The position numbers were made by a program, and so were the translations under genes. Of a stretch of 64,000 nt of DNA, positions 15,383-23,383 are shown piece after piece; position 1 is the first letter of the stretch; every line of letters starts with the position of its first letter. Origin of the DNA: Mesorhizobium opportunistum WSM2075 (GTDB lineage Bacteria > Pseudomonadota > Alphaproteobacteria > Rhizobiales > Rhizobiaceae); assembly GCF_000176035.2 (NCBI RefSeq), contig NC_015675.1, positions 3,600,001 to 3,664,000 of the forward strand. The letters run 5' to 3'. Under the pieces are notes generated by a model that did not search any database, was not told the origin of the DNA, and saw only the letters and a list, made by a program, of their open reading frames with translations.

Positions 15383-16299
15383 TGAACCAGTTCCGTTTTT
15401 CCCGCCGCCCCGACATTGGCGACAAGGTCCGGGTTTCGTTCGAATTCTTCCCGCCGAAGTCCGACGAGATGGAGGCAAGGCTCTGGGACACGGTCACGCG
15501 GCTGGAGCCGCTGAAGCCGAAGTTCGTCTCGGTGACCTATGGCGCCGGCGGCTCGACGCGTGAGCGGACCGCGCGCACCATCAGCCGCATCCTGCAGGAA
15601 ACGAGCCTGACGCCGGCTGCGCACATGACCTGCGTGGATGCCGCCCGCCATGAGGTCGATGCGGTCATCCAGGAATTCGCCGACATGGGCGTGAAGCGCT
15701 TCGTCGCCTTGCGCGGCGATCCGGCCGCGGGCGTCGGCACGGCTTACCGTCCGCATGCGGACGGCTATGCCAACGGGGCTGAGCTGGTCGGGGCGCTGAA
15801 GAGCGCCGGCGACTTCGACATCTCGGTCTCGGCCTATCCGGAAAAGCATCCGGAAAGCCCTGACTTTGCCACCGACATCGACATGCTGAAGCGCAAGGTC
15901 GACAATGGCGCGACGCGGGCGATCACCCAGTTCTTCTTCGACAACGATCTCTACGAACGCTATGTCGAGCGCGCGCGCCGCGCCGGCATCTACATCCCGA
16001 TCGTTCCCGGGATCTTGCCGGTGCACAATTTCACCCAGGTCGCTAATTTTTCGGCGCGCTGCGGTGCGCTGGTGCCGGCATGGCTGGCCGAGCGCTTCGA
16101 CGGCCTGCAGAACGACCCGCAGACGCATGCGCTGGTGGCGTCAGCCGTGGCCGCCGAACAGGTGCTGGACCTGGTCGAGCGCGGGGTGGGCGACTTCCAT
16201 TTCTACACCATGAACCGGGCCGACCTGGTGTTCGCGATCTGCCACATGATCGGCATCCGTTCGCATGAGGCCGAGGTGGCGGGGTCGGCCGCGGCATAG
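15382..16299 (+). CDS. metF: methylenetetrahydrofolate reductase [NAD(P)H]
   Basis: A 305-residue FAD-dependent TIM-barrel reductase. The signature RVSFEFFPPKSDEME near the N-terminus holds the catalytic Glu. FVSVTYGAGGSTRERT, AAHMTCVDA, FVALRGDP and the C-terminal DFHFYTMNRADLV follow in the family order. It reduces 5,10-methylene-THF to 5-methyl-THF, the methyl donor for methionine synthesis, in the cytoplasm. The gene overlaps the preceding ArsR-methyltransferase gene by one base and is followed 15 bp later by an intrinsic terminator, so the operon is two genes long. Confidence 0.95.
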   Translation: MNQFRFSRRPDIGDKVRVSFEFFPPKSDEMEARLWDTVTRLEPLKPKFVSVTYGAGGSTRERTARTISRILQETSLTPAAHMTCVDAARHEVDAVIQEFADMGVKRFVALRGDPAAGVGTAYRPHADGYANGAELVGALKSAGDFDISVSAYPEKHPESPDFATDIDMLKRKVDNGATRAITQFFFDNDLYERYVERARRAGIYIPIVPGILPVHNFTQVANFSARCGALVPAWLAERFDGLQNDPQTHALVASAVAAEQVLDLVERGVGDFHFYTMNRADLVFAICHMIGIRSHEAEVAGSAAA

Positions 16300-16313
16300 G
16301 CACGCTGAATAGC

Positions 16314-16341
16314 AAAAGGCCGGGTAAAAACCCGGCCTTTC
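16314..16341 (+). terminator. intrinsic terminator after metF
   Basis: AAAGGCCGGGT at 16315-16325 pairs perfectly with ACCCGGCCTTT at 16330-16340 around an AAAA loop. The stem of 11 bp ends in TTT. It lies 15 bp after the metF stop. Because the stem is A-flanked on the left, it can also stop the leftward transcript of the small membrane peptide gene. Confidence 0.85.
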
Positions 16342-16387
16342 GAATTGTCTGGACTATTTGGTGCTGGTCTTCCCCGGTTTGGCGGGT

Positions 16388-16474
16388 TCAGGGAAGGACG
16401 CCCATAATGAGGGCGCCGATGAAAGCAAACGCAGCACAGATCATCAATGCGTTGATTGGCCTCGTAAGTCCCAT
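16388..16474 (-). CDS. 28-residue single-span membrane peptide
   Basis: On the minus strand an ATG at 16474 follows AAGAGGAGGC at 10-base spacing, one of the strongest Shine-Dalgarno sequences in the window. It opens a 28-codon frame ending in TGA at 16388. The peptide starts MGLTRPINALM and then has one hydrophobic helix (ICAAFAFIGALIMGVLP), with an Arg/Asn head that predicts the N-terminus in the cytoplasm. It is shorter than most annotation cut-offs. The ribosome site, the clean membrane helix and its own bidirectional terminator support a real gene. Function is unknown. Confidence 0.6.
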   Translation of the reverse strand: MGLTRPINALMICAAFAFIGALIMGVLP

Positions 16475-16668
16475 GACATAGCCTCCTCTTAAAGAGCTAT
16501 GAGTGGGAGTCTAGGTTCATTTGTGCCACAGGCAAGCGGAAAATGTGCTGCATTGCGACGTAATTGTGGAATTTGCGACCCCGGTTTGCCGTTAGGCTTT
16601 GAAACTCCTGCGCAAAAACCCGCTGCAGGTCTGTGAATAAATTGTGGCGACGGCGTGTCGTTGCTGTG

Positions 16669-17598
16669 TCATGGCAGCGCTACCCTTTTGACAAATAGCC
16701 GCCCATCGATGGTGACAAGGCCAAGCCCGATCAACACCACGCCGCCGATCTCGAACAGTTCGAGCCGTTCCCCGAGGAACATGAAACCGAGCAGCATGGC
16801 GCTGGCCGGCACGACGAGCGTGACCAGCGAGGCGTTGGTGGCCCCGGCCGAGGCGACGAGGTTGAAATAGAGGATGTAGGCGAAGGCGGTGGACAGCAGC
16901 GCCAGCGCAAAGACGGCTGTCCATACCGGCGGCGAGGCCGAGAACAGGCCGGCCGGGCCATGGGCGAAGAGCACGATCGGGATCATGATGATGGTCGAGG
17001 CGGTCATCTGTCCGGTGGCGATGACCGGTGAAGGCACGCCCTTGAAGCGGCGTGCGACCATCAGGGCGACGCCATAGGACAGCGAAGCCCCGATCAGCGC
17101 GAATTTGGCCCAGACCGGGCCGCCGAGCCCGGCGAGCAGGCCTGGTCCGATCATCACCGCGGTGCCGGCGACGCCAAGCGCAATGCCGGCAAGCTTGTTC
17201 CAGGAGAGCTTCTCGTCCGATGTCAGCGCATTGGCGAGGATCAGCGTCCAGAACGGCGTGGTGGCATTGAGCACCGAGGCGACACCGGCGCCAAGTTTCG
17301 TCTGGCCGGCAAAGATCAGCGAGAAGGGGACGACGTTGTTGGTGAAGGCCAGCAGGAAGAACAGGCCGGCGTGGGGTAGGGCGAGGCGAAAGGAGGGGCC
17401 GCGCAGGCCGAGATAAAGCTGCAGCGCGATCGCGGCGATGGCGACGCGAAACAGCACCAGCACCAGCGGGTGAAGTTCCGCCACCGCTATGCGGGCGAAG
17501 AAGAACGAGCCGCCCCAGATCGCACCGAGCAGCAGCAATTGCCCCCAGTCGGCTAGCGTCATCGGTCCGCGTGGCGGTGCTGTCGCGGCCATTGCCAT
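16669..17598 (-). CDS. DMT superfamily transporter, EamA domain (10 membrane helices)
   Basis: A 309-residue protein with two EamA repeats, each of about five helices. The first contains GAIWGGSFFFARIAVAELHPLVL and the second starts at ALIGASLSYGVALMVARRF. The final FLGERLELFEIGGVVLIGLGL is typical of drug/metabolite exporters. ATG codons at 17607, 17598 and 17592 are in frame. GGGGGAGG touches the first but lies 9 bases before the second, so 17598 is chosen. It should export amino acids or other small metabolites across the inner membrane; the substrate is not predictable. It is divergent from the PLP decarboxylase gene. Confidence 0.87.
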   Translation of the reverse strand: MAMAATAPPRGPMTLADWGQLLLLGAIWGGSFFFARIAVAELHPLVLVLFRVAIAAIALQLYLGLRGPSFRLALPHAGLFFLLAFTNNVVPFSLIFAGQTKLGAGVASVLNATTPFWTLILANALTSDEKLSWNKLAGIALGVAGTAVMIGPGLLAGLGGPVWAKFALIGASLSYGVALMVARRFKGVPSPVIATGQMTASTIIMIPIVLFAHGPAGLFSASPPVWTAVFALALLSTAFAYILYFNLVASAGATNASLVTLVVPASAMLLGFMFLGERLELFEIGGVVLIGLGLVTIDGRLFVKRVALP

Positions 17599-17821
17599 GT
17601 GAATCATCCTCCCCCAAGACGGGCTGAAATGCCGGTCTGAATCCCGACCGGTCAGGCAGATGGCATATCGGGTTCGGCGGCAAGGGCCACCCGAAACCTG
17701 ATCGATGGCAAACGCTGCCCCAAAACTAGAGTCGCTGCGCCGGGCGCACGAGACACAGAATTGTTTTCATTGGCCGCTAGCTTGGATTAATTGTGCGCAG
17801 GCCGAAGTCGAGGATTCGTCA

Positions 17822-19042
17822 ATGCAGCGATTCGAGAATGCCCGCGAGGCGGCCCTGGCACTTCGCCCGGACGATCCGGTCTATTGCTTCCGCCCGCAGG
17901 TGCTCAAGGCCGACGCCAGGCAGTTCATGGGCATGTTTCCCGGCAAGACCGCCTATGCGGTCAAGACCAATGGCGAGCAGATCGTGCTGAAGACCCTGGT
18001 CGAGGCCGGTGTCACTGCTTTCGACGTTGCATCGCCGGGCGAGTTTTCCGCCGTCCGCGCCGTCTCGCCCGATGCCGAGATGCTCTACATGCACCCGGTC
18101 AAGGCGCAGTCGGACATCAAGCTGGCGCTCGAGAAATACGCCATCCGCGTCATCTCGCTCGACCACGAGGACGAGATCACCAAGCTGACGCGCGTTGTGC
18201 GGGCGCTCGATATCGATCCGGGTGCGATCAGCGTGTTCGTGCGCATCCAGACGAAAGGATCGGCCGCCTACGAGCTGTCGAAGAAGTTCGGCGCTGGACC
18301 GGCTTATGCAGTCGAGCTCGCCGAGCGGCTGAACCGCACCGGCTACAAGGTTGGGCTTTGCTTCCATGTCGGCAGCCAGATCGAGGATCCCGACACCTAT
18401 GAGCGGGCGCTGGCCTCGGCGGACTGGGTGCGCAACCGGCTGACCTTCGATATTGCCGGGCTGGATGTCGGCGGCGGTTTTCCCGCTGAATACGGCCACG
18501 ATCCCAACCGCAAGCAGATCGAGATGCCGTCGCTCGGCCAGATCATGTCGCGGCTTTCCGGCGACCTGAAGGAGTACCAGTTCGACCAGATTCCATTGGT
18601 GGCCGAGCCGGGCAGGGTGATCGTGGCGCGCTGCCTGTCGCTGATCGTGCGGGTGCTGTTGCGCAAGGGCAAGCGGCTCTACATCAATGACGGCATCTGG
18701 GCGTCGCTGTCTGATTCATGGACCGGCAAGATCACGCTGCCGGCCCGTTTCATTCCCGATCCGGCGATCCGTTCGCGCAATGGCGAGGAAAAGAACATCG
18801 TGCCGTTCAAGGTCTGCGGCGCGACCTGCGATTCCGTCGACATCCTGTCCAGGCCGTTTTGGCTGCCGGAAACCGTCGACACCGGCGACTGGATCGAGAT
18901 CGGCCATATCGGCGCGTACTCGCTGTCGCTAAGGACCCGCTTCAACGGGTTCTATCCCGACACCTTCGTCGAGGTGGCGACGCCGTTCGATGAGGGCGAC
19001 GCGCCGCAGGGCTTTGCCAGTTTGGAGACGATGGCGGATTAG
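17822..19042 (+). CDS. type III PLP-dependent decarboxylase (ornithine/diaminopimelate decarboxylase family)
   Basis: A 406-residue alanine-racemase-fold PLP enzyme. The Schiff-base lysine is Lys48 in TAYAVKTN; FHVGSQ, GLDVGGGFP, VAEPGR and the active-site Cys in CGATCDSVDIL follow in order. These motifs fit the Orn/Lys/Arg/DAP decarboxylase group 2. The N-terminus MQRFENAREAALALRPDDP differs from the main rhizobial lysine/ornithine decarboxylase, so this may be a paralogue with another diamine or amino acid substrate. GAGGATTCGTCA precedes the ATG at 17822; an in-frame start at 17705 adds 39 unlikely residues. It is followed directly by a heptamer-repeat hairpin. Confidence 0.85.
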   Translation: MQRFENAREAALALRPDDPVYCFRPQVLKADARQFMGMFPGKTAYAVKTNGEQIVLKTLVEAGVTAFDVASPGEFSAVRAVSPDAEMLYMHPVKAQSDIKLALEKYAIRVISLDHEDEITKLTRVVRALDIDPGAISVFVRIQTKGSAAYELSKKFGAGPAYAVELAERLNRTGYKVGLCFHVGSQIEDPDTYERALASADWVRNRLTFDIAGLDVGGGFPAEYGHDPNRKQIEMPSLGQIMSRLSGDLKEYQFDQIPLVAEPGRVIVARCLSLIVRVLLRKGKRLYINDGIWASLSDSWTGKITLPARFIPDPAIRSRNGEEKNIVPFKVCGATCDSVDILSRPFWLPETVDTGDWIEIGHIGAYSLSLRTRFNGFYPDTFVEVATPFDEGDAPQGFASLETMAD

Positions 19043-19122
19043 CGAATAGGGAATAGTGAGTAGCGAATAGGGCATTATCTTCCTCGCTACTCGCTACTCG
19101 CTACTCGCTACTCGCCATTCAC
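19041..19122. repeat. heptamer tandem repeat forming a long hairpin between convergent genes
   Basis: The left arm at about 19041-19071 is made of 7-base units (GCGAATA, GGGAATA, GTGAGTA, GCGAATA). The right arm at 19083-19122 is CTCGCTA repeated in phase four times and then CTCGCCATTCAC. The units are complementary (GAGTAGC against GCTACTC), so the whole folds as a long hairpin with a short loop containing CATTATCTTC. It starts in the stop codon of the decarboxylase gene and ends in the stop codon of the MltB gene, where it may act as a two-way terminator. Confidence 0.7.
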
Positions 19123-20297
19123 AACTTTCCCAAAAGCTCGGGTGTCGGCCAGCCGTCCACGGGCAATCCCAGCCGCATCTGCTCCTTGCGGACGGCTTCG
19201 CGGGTGTTGGTGCCGAGGATGCCGTCGACCGTGCCGACATCGTAGCCCCTGGCTTCGAGCTTGGTTTGCAGTGCCTTCATCTGGTTGTTGTCGAGGCCTG
19301 GTTCGGGACTGCGCGGATCAAGCGGCTGTGCGCCGTCGAGCCTTGCCGCGAGGTTGGCCGCGGTCAGCGCATAGGTGAAGGACTGGTTCCATTCGAGATA
19401 GACGTCGAAATTGTCGTAGGTGAGGAAGGCCGGGCCCTTGCGGCCCATGGGCAAAGCGAGGCCAGCCTTGAGACCCTTGTCGACGAGCGGCGAGCCGTCG
19501 GGATTGGTGATGCCCCACTGCGCCCACTGTGTCAGCGGCAATTTGTTGGTGCGCCCGGTCTGGTCCCACGGCATCTCGTCGGGCACGCGCACTTCCTGGA
19601 TCCAGGGCTCGTCGCGCTTCCAGCCGCGCGACAGCACCTTGTTGGCCGTGGTCATGATCACGTCGGGCACGCTGCCGCGCAGGTCGATCTTGCCGTCGCC
19701 ATCGCCGTCGACGCCGCGGGCCAGATAGTCCGAAGGCAGGATTTGGGTCTGGCCGATCTCGCCGGCCCAGGCGCCGGTGACATCGGCCGGCAATACGCCG
19801 CGATCGATCAGCTCCAGCAGCGGCACGAGTTGCTGCCGGAACAGTTGCGGGCGGCGGCAATCATGCGACAGCGTGACCAGCGCGCTCAACGTGTGGAAAT
19901 CGCCCTGCACGGCGCCGAAGTCGGTCTCCAGCGCCCAGAAAGCGGTGATGACCGGCGCCTGGACGCCGAACTGCTGGTCGGCGCGGGCGAAGATATCGGC
20001 GTACTTCTTCATGTTCGCCGCACCTTGCTTCAGCCGGTAGGCCGAGATCATGCGGTTTGAGAATTGAACGAAGGTCTGGGTGAAGACGCCCTGGGCGCGG
20101 TCGCGCGCCAGCGCTCTCTCGTCGAAGTTGGCGTCTTCAAGCGCATCTAGGCCGACAGGGCCGACGCCTGCCGCCTTGGCCTCGGCCGCGACGCCCTGCT
20201 TCCAGGTTTCGAAGTCGCCGCCGCATTCCTGCGCCACCGCCGGCAAGGCCATGGCGCACAGGAACAGCGCCGCGAGGGCTTGAGAACGCAGTCGCAT
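19119..20297 (-). CDS. lytic murein transglycosylase, MltB family, with peptidoglycan-binding domain
   Basis: A 392-residue periplasmic enzyme. It has a signal peptide (MRLRSQALAALFLCAMALPAVAQ), the SLT/MltB catalytic domain (catalytic Glu in AFWALETDFG, then GEIGQTQILPSDYL and the GVDGDGDGKIDLRGS region), and a C-terminal PG_binding_1 domain (LQTKLEARGYDVGTVDGILGTNTREAVRKEQ). It cleaves the MurNAc-GlcNAc bond to leave 1,6-anhydroMurNAc. There is no lipobox, so unlike E. coli MltB it is soluble. AAAGGAAG before 20297 fixes the start. A GH25-type hydrolase on the same strand lies 300 bp upstream, making a small wall-cleavage neighbourhood. Confidence 0.9.
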   Translation of the reverse strand: MRLRSQALAALFLCAMALPAVAQECGGDFETWKQGVAAEAKAAGVGPVGLDALEDANFDERALARDRAQGVFTQTFVQFSNRMISAYRLKQGAANMKKYADIFARADQQFGVQAPVITAFWALETDFGAVQGDFHTLSALVTLSHDCRRPQLFRQQLVPLLELIDRGVLPADVTGAWAGEIGQTQILPSDYLARGVDGDGDGKIDLRGSVPDVIMTTANKVLSRGWKRDEPWIQEVRVPDEMPWDQTGRTNKLPLTQWAQWGITNPDGSPLVDKGLKAGLALPMGRKGPAFLTYDNFDVYLEWNQSFTYALTAANLAARLDGAQPLDPRSPEPGLDNNQMKALQTKLEARGYDVGTVDGILGTNTREAVRKEQMRLGLPVDGWPTPELLGKL

Positions 20298-20420
20298 CGG
20301 CTTCCTTTCGAAACGAAGAGGGGTAATGTGGTGGCTTGCCGGTAAGCCCAACGCCCTGAATTACCGGCGGTTGCACTCATTACCGCTGGCTGTGTCGAAA
20401 AGCAGGCGGCAGGCCCGGTG

Positions 20421-20652
20421 TCAACGGTTCTTCTGCCGCAGCCCGTTATAGAAGGTGGTTCGTTGCCGTTGAACCCGGTTCAACGGCAACTCCGCCGGAG
20501 TGATTTGATCCAAGGCGTTGCTGCCGTTGAACCCGGTTCAACGGAAACTCTACTGGAGTGATTTGATCCAAGGCGTTGCTGCCGTTGAACCTGATATCAA
20601 CGGGTGTTCTGCCGCAGCCACTTGTTCCAGGCGGCCTCGCTGCCGTTGAACA
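20421..20652. repeat. four degenerate 58-61-bp tandem repeats reaching into the GH25 gene end
   Basis: GCCGTTGAAC starts at 20465, 20523, 20581 and 20642, giving a period of 58, 58 and 61 bp. The two middle units are nearly identical (they share GATTTGATCCAAGGCGTTGC), and each begins with the dyad CCGTTGAACC-C-GGTTCAACGG. The outermost units resemble the last codons of the GH25 gene on the minus strand (FNGSEAAWNKWLRQN). The array therefore looks like tandem duplication of the gene's own 3' end followed by drift. Confidence 0.65.
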
Positions 20653-21397
20653 CATTGATGTCGGACTTGCCGGTCATGCCGGGAACGATGCCTGTGCCGG
20701 TATACTGCCAGAAGGTGAAGGGGTGGCTGCCGTACTTCTCGCGCGGATGGCCGGCGACGGAGCGCAGCCAGTAGGGATAGCCGCGGAAGGTCGACAGTTC
20801 GTTGTCGTCGAAGAAATCGACCGAGGTGTAGATGATCGGCTTCTTGCCGTAGTGCCGCTCGACGATTTCGAGGAAGGTGCTCATCTCCGCGCGCACCGTG
20901 GCCGCGTCCGGGCGCAGCCTGCAGGTCGGCGATTTCGGGTTCCATTCCATGTCAAGGACCGGCGGCATCGAGGAGCGGTCGACGGGGACATTCTGGATGA
21001 ACCAGCGCGCCTGGACGGCCGCCGGCGTGCAGAAGTAGAAGAAATGATAGGCCGCGCGTGGGATGCCCGCGGCTCTGGTGCGCGCCCAATGCTCGTTGAA
21101 ATATTCGTCGAAGCGGTCGCCGCCCTCGGTCGCCTTGATGAAGGCGAAGGAAATGCCGCTCGCCCTGGCTGCCGGCCAGTCGACCGAGGCCTGGTACTTG
21201 GAGACGTCGGTGCCATGAACGGCATAATTCCACGGCGCCCCGCTGTCCCATTCATGCGGCTTGGAATCGCCGAAGCGCGGCGCGCGTACGGCGACCGTCG
21301 CACTGCCGGGCGCGGACGGCGACAGCGGCGACAGATCGTCCACGGTCGAGCAGGCGCCTAGCAGCGTCAGCATGAAAAGAGCCGCAAGACGGCGCAT
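20597..21397 (-). CDS. GH25-family lysozyme-like lipoprotein
   Basis: A 266-residue protein with a lipoprotein signal (MRRLAALFMLTLLGAC; the lipobox Cys is residue 16). The GH25 muramidase fold is shown by VHGTDVSKYQASVDW (catalytic Asp), ISFAFIKATEGG, YHFFYFC, the acid pair in VLDMEWN, and the closing HPFTFWQYTGTG. GH25 enzymes cut the MurNAc-GlcNAc bond of peptidoglycan. Membrane anchoring suggests housekeeping wall remodelling, not a secreted toxin. GGAAGTTGTG precedes the ATG at 21397; a second in-frame ATG lies 12 bases upstream. Its 3' end is part of the tandem repeat array. Confidence 0.87.
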   Translation of the reverse strand: MRRLAALFMLTLLGACSTVDDLSPLSPSAPGSATVAVRAPRFGDSKPHEWDSGAPWNYAVHGTDVSKYQASVDWPAARASGISFAFIKATEGGDRFDEYFNEHWARTRAAGIPRAAYHFFYFCTPAAVQARWFIQNVPVDRSSMPPVLDMEWNPKSPTCRLRPDAATVRAEMSTFLEIVERHYGKKPIIYTSVDFFDDNELSTFRGYPYWLRSVAGHPREKYGSHPFTFWQYTGTGIVPGMTGKSDINVFNGSEAAWNKWLRQNTR

Positions 21398-21655
21398 CAC
21401 AACTTCCAAGCCGGATTCAGCCGGTCGCTGATGGGTTGTTGTTGCGGGGTGACCTCAGTGCCTTGGTCGGCACGTGTCAGCCCTCAGGAGATCGCCCCAC
21501 AGCATCTCCTGATTCTCCAGTGATCGCCGATCATGGTTGATAACAGGTTGATGGCGCTCGACAAGAACCTCGATTTTGCCGAAGCAATGGCGGCAAATCG
21601 ATGACATAAATCGAGCCGGAAGTGACCGGGCAGCTGAAGAGCAGGGACCGAAAAG

Positions 21656-23035
21656 ATGCGGATCGTCGTCAAGATCGTCAAATGGCTGCTTGGCCTGATC
21701 GTGCTGGCGGTCGCCGCTTTGTTTGCCTGGCTTTATATCGCGCCGCCGGAATTGATCCGCGTCGGCTCGGGCTATTCGGCCAAGATCGTCTGCTCCAATG
21801 TCTTCATAGCCGGGCGCGACCCCAACGAGGTGCTTGCCGTCGACGTGCAGGCGCCGGGCCACCCACTGCTGCGGCTGATGCGGGTTTCGGTCGACAAGAA
21901 CCGCGGTACCGTTTCCGCTGGTTTGCTCGGCTTCCTCGGCAAGAGCGTCGCCGTCGCCCGCGACGGGCTGGGCTGCGCCTCCGTTCCGGACGGCGATGTC
22001 GGCAAGGCGCGGCGCACGGCCGTCCATGTCGAGCCCGCCGCGACCAGCCGGGACACGCTGTGGCCGGAGGGCGAGCGGGTCGACGCTTCACAGGATCCAG
22101 TGCTTAGCAAGCTGCTCGACGATGCGGCGCTGACCGGCGCCGGCATGCGGGCGATCGTGGTGGTCAAGAACGGCCGCGTCGTCGCCGAACGCTACGGCGA
22201 CGGGTTTTCGGCCAAGACGCCACTGCTCGGCTGGTCGATGACCAAGACGGTGAATGCCGCCATCATCGGCACGCTGATCAAGGACGGCAAGATGACCATC
22301 GACAACAAGGGCCTGTTCGCGCCGTGGAAGACAGATGGCCGCGCCGCGATCAGCCTTGCCGACATGATGGCGATGTCGAGCGGGCTGGAATTCAACGAGG
22401 ATTACGGCGACGTCGCCGATGTCACGCGCATGCTCTATCTCGAACCCGACATGGCAAGCTTTGCCGAATCCAAGCCGCTGACTGACGAAGTCGGCAAGGT
22501 GTTTTCCTATTCGAGCGGCACGGCGGTGATGCTGTCGCGGCTCTGGCAGGACGCGATCGGCGACAAGGCCAAGGCGCTGACACTGCCGCGCAGCGCGCTG
22601 TTCGAGCCGCTCGGCATGCACAGTGCGGTGCTCGAAACCGATGAGCAGGGCACATTCGTCGGCTCGTCCTATCTCTACGCCACCGCGCATGACTGGGCGC
22701 GCTTCGGCCAGTTCCTGCTGCAGGGCGGCGTCTGGAACGGTAACCAGATCCTGCCGGCCGGCTTCGTCGACTGGATGCGCGAACCAGCACCGGCGTCCAA
22801 TGTCTACGGCAAGGGCCAGTTGTGGATCGAAGCACCCGGCGACGAGGAGAAGCCTGGCGCTGGTGTCGCAGCGGGCCTGCCCAAGGACACTTACTGGATG
22901 CAAGGTCATGACGGGCAGACCGTCACCATCATCCCGTCCGAGCAGTTGGTGGTGGTACGGCTCGGCCTGACGCCTGCCAAGCTCGGCTACCGCCCGCGGA
23001 CGATGGTGGGAGCGCTGGTGAAGGCATTGCATTAG
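21656..23035 (+). CDS. membrane-anchored serine hydrolase, class C beta-lactamase/NylB-like
   Basis: A 459-residue protein with one N-terminal membrane span (about residues 10-29) and a periplasmic hydrolase domain. The active-site pieces are Ser194 and Lys197 in GWSMTKTVN, the Tyr in YSSG (285-288), and a late QGHDGQTVTIIP where the third motif belongs. Overall it resembles 6-aminohexanoate-dimer hydrolase (NylB) and other esterase or amidase members of the class C fold more than true AmpC. It may act on small amides, esters or wall peptides. The gene stands alone. The preceding 258-bp gap contains a CAGGAGAT...ATCTCCTG inverted repeat at 21485-21511, which could be an operator. Confidence 0.85.
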   Translation: MRIVVKIVKWLLGLIVLAVAALFAWLYIAPPELIRVGSGYSAKIVCSNVFIAGRDPNEVLAVDVQAPGHPLLRLMRVSVDKNRGTVSAGLLGFLGKSVAVARDGLGCASVPDGDVGKARRTAVHVEPAATSRDTLWPEGERVDASQDPVLSKLLDDAALTGAGMRAIVVVKNGRVVAERYGDGFSAKTPLLGWSMTKTVNAAIIGTLIKDGKMTIDNKGLFAPWKTDGRAAISLADMMAMSSGLEFNEDYGDVADVTRMLYLEPDMASFAESKPLTDEVGKVFSYSSGTAVMLSRLWQDAIGDKAKALTLPRSALFEPLGMHSAVLETDEQGTFVGSSYLYATAHDWARFGQFLLQGGVWNGNQILPAGFVDWMREPAPASNVYGKGQLWIEAPGDEEKPGAGVAAGLPKDTYWMQGHDGQTVTIIPSEQLVVVRLGLTPAKLGYRPRTMVGALVKALH

Positions 23036-23071
23036 AACGCGGCGGGGCCGCCGGTCGCCTCAAAGTCCTGT

Positions 23072-23380
23072 CTATGCAGCCGTCGCCAAAGGCTTGGCGC
23101 GATCGACACGCGCGCGCTCGTCGGGCGAATTCATAACCGCCCAAAGATCGCTGCGGCGTTGGACGTTCAACCAGAAGTCCGGACTGTTGCCAAACACCCG
23201 CGCCAAAATGAGCGCAGTCGCCGCCGTCACACTGCGGCGGTCGTTGCACAATTCGTTCACATGCTTGCGTTGAACGCCCATCGCGTCGGCCAAAGCTGCC
23301 TGTGTCAGGCCAAGCGGCTGCATGAATTCTTCCGAGAGAATTTCGCCAACCGTTGCCGGCTTGCGTGCAGTCATCAACAT
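23072..23380 (-). CDS. higA: HigA family antitoxin, XRE-type DNA-binding protein
   Basis: A 102-residue protein with the HigA pattern: TVGEILSEEFMQPLGLTQAALADAMGVQRKHVNELCNDRR is the helix-turn-helix, followed by ALILARVFGNSPDFWLNVQRRSDLW. It should bind and neutralise the HigB-type ribonuclease encoded just upstream and repress the operon. Starts are possible at 23380 and 23374. The usual order toxin-antitoxin is kept, with the toxin frame disrupted at its very end. The antitoxin itself looks intact. Confidence 0.9.
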   Translation of the reverse strand: MLMTARKPATVGEILSEEFMQPLGLTQAALADAMGVQRKHVNELCNDRRSVTAATALILARVFGNSPDFWLNVQRRSDLWAVMNSPDERARVDRAKPLATAA

Positions 23381-23383
23381 GTC

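Noticed and set aside
17608..17821. Possible speF-type RNA leader before the PLP decarboxylase gene
   Set aside because: I saw no matching conserved structure, and the enzyme's N-terminus differs from the speF-linked decarboxylase; not supported without a covariance search.
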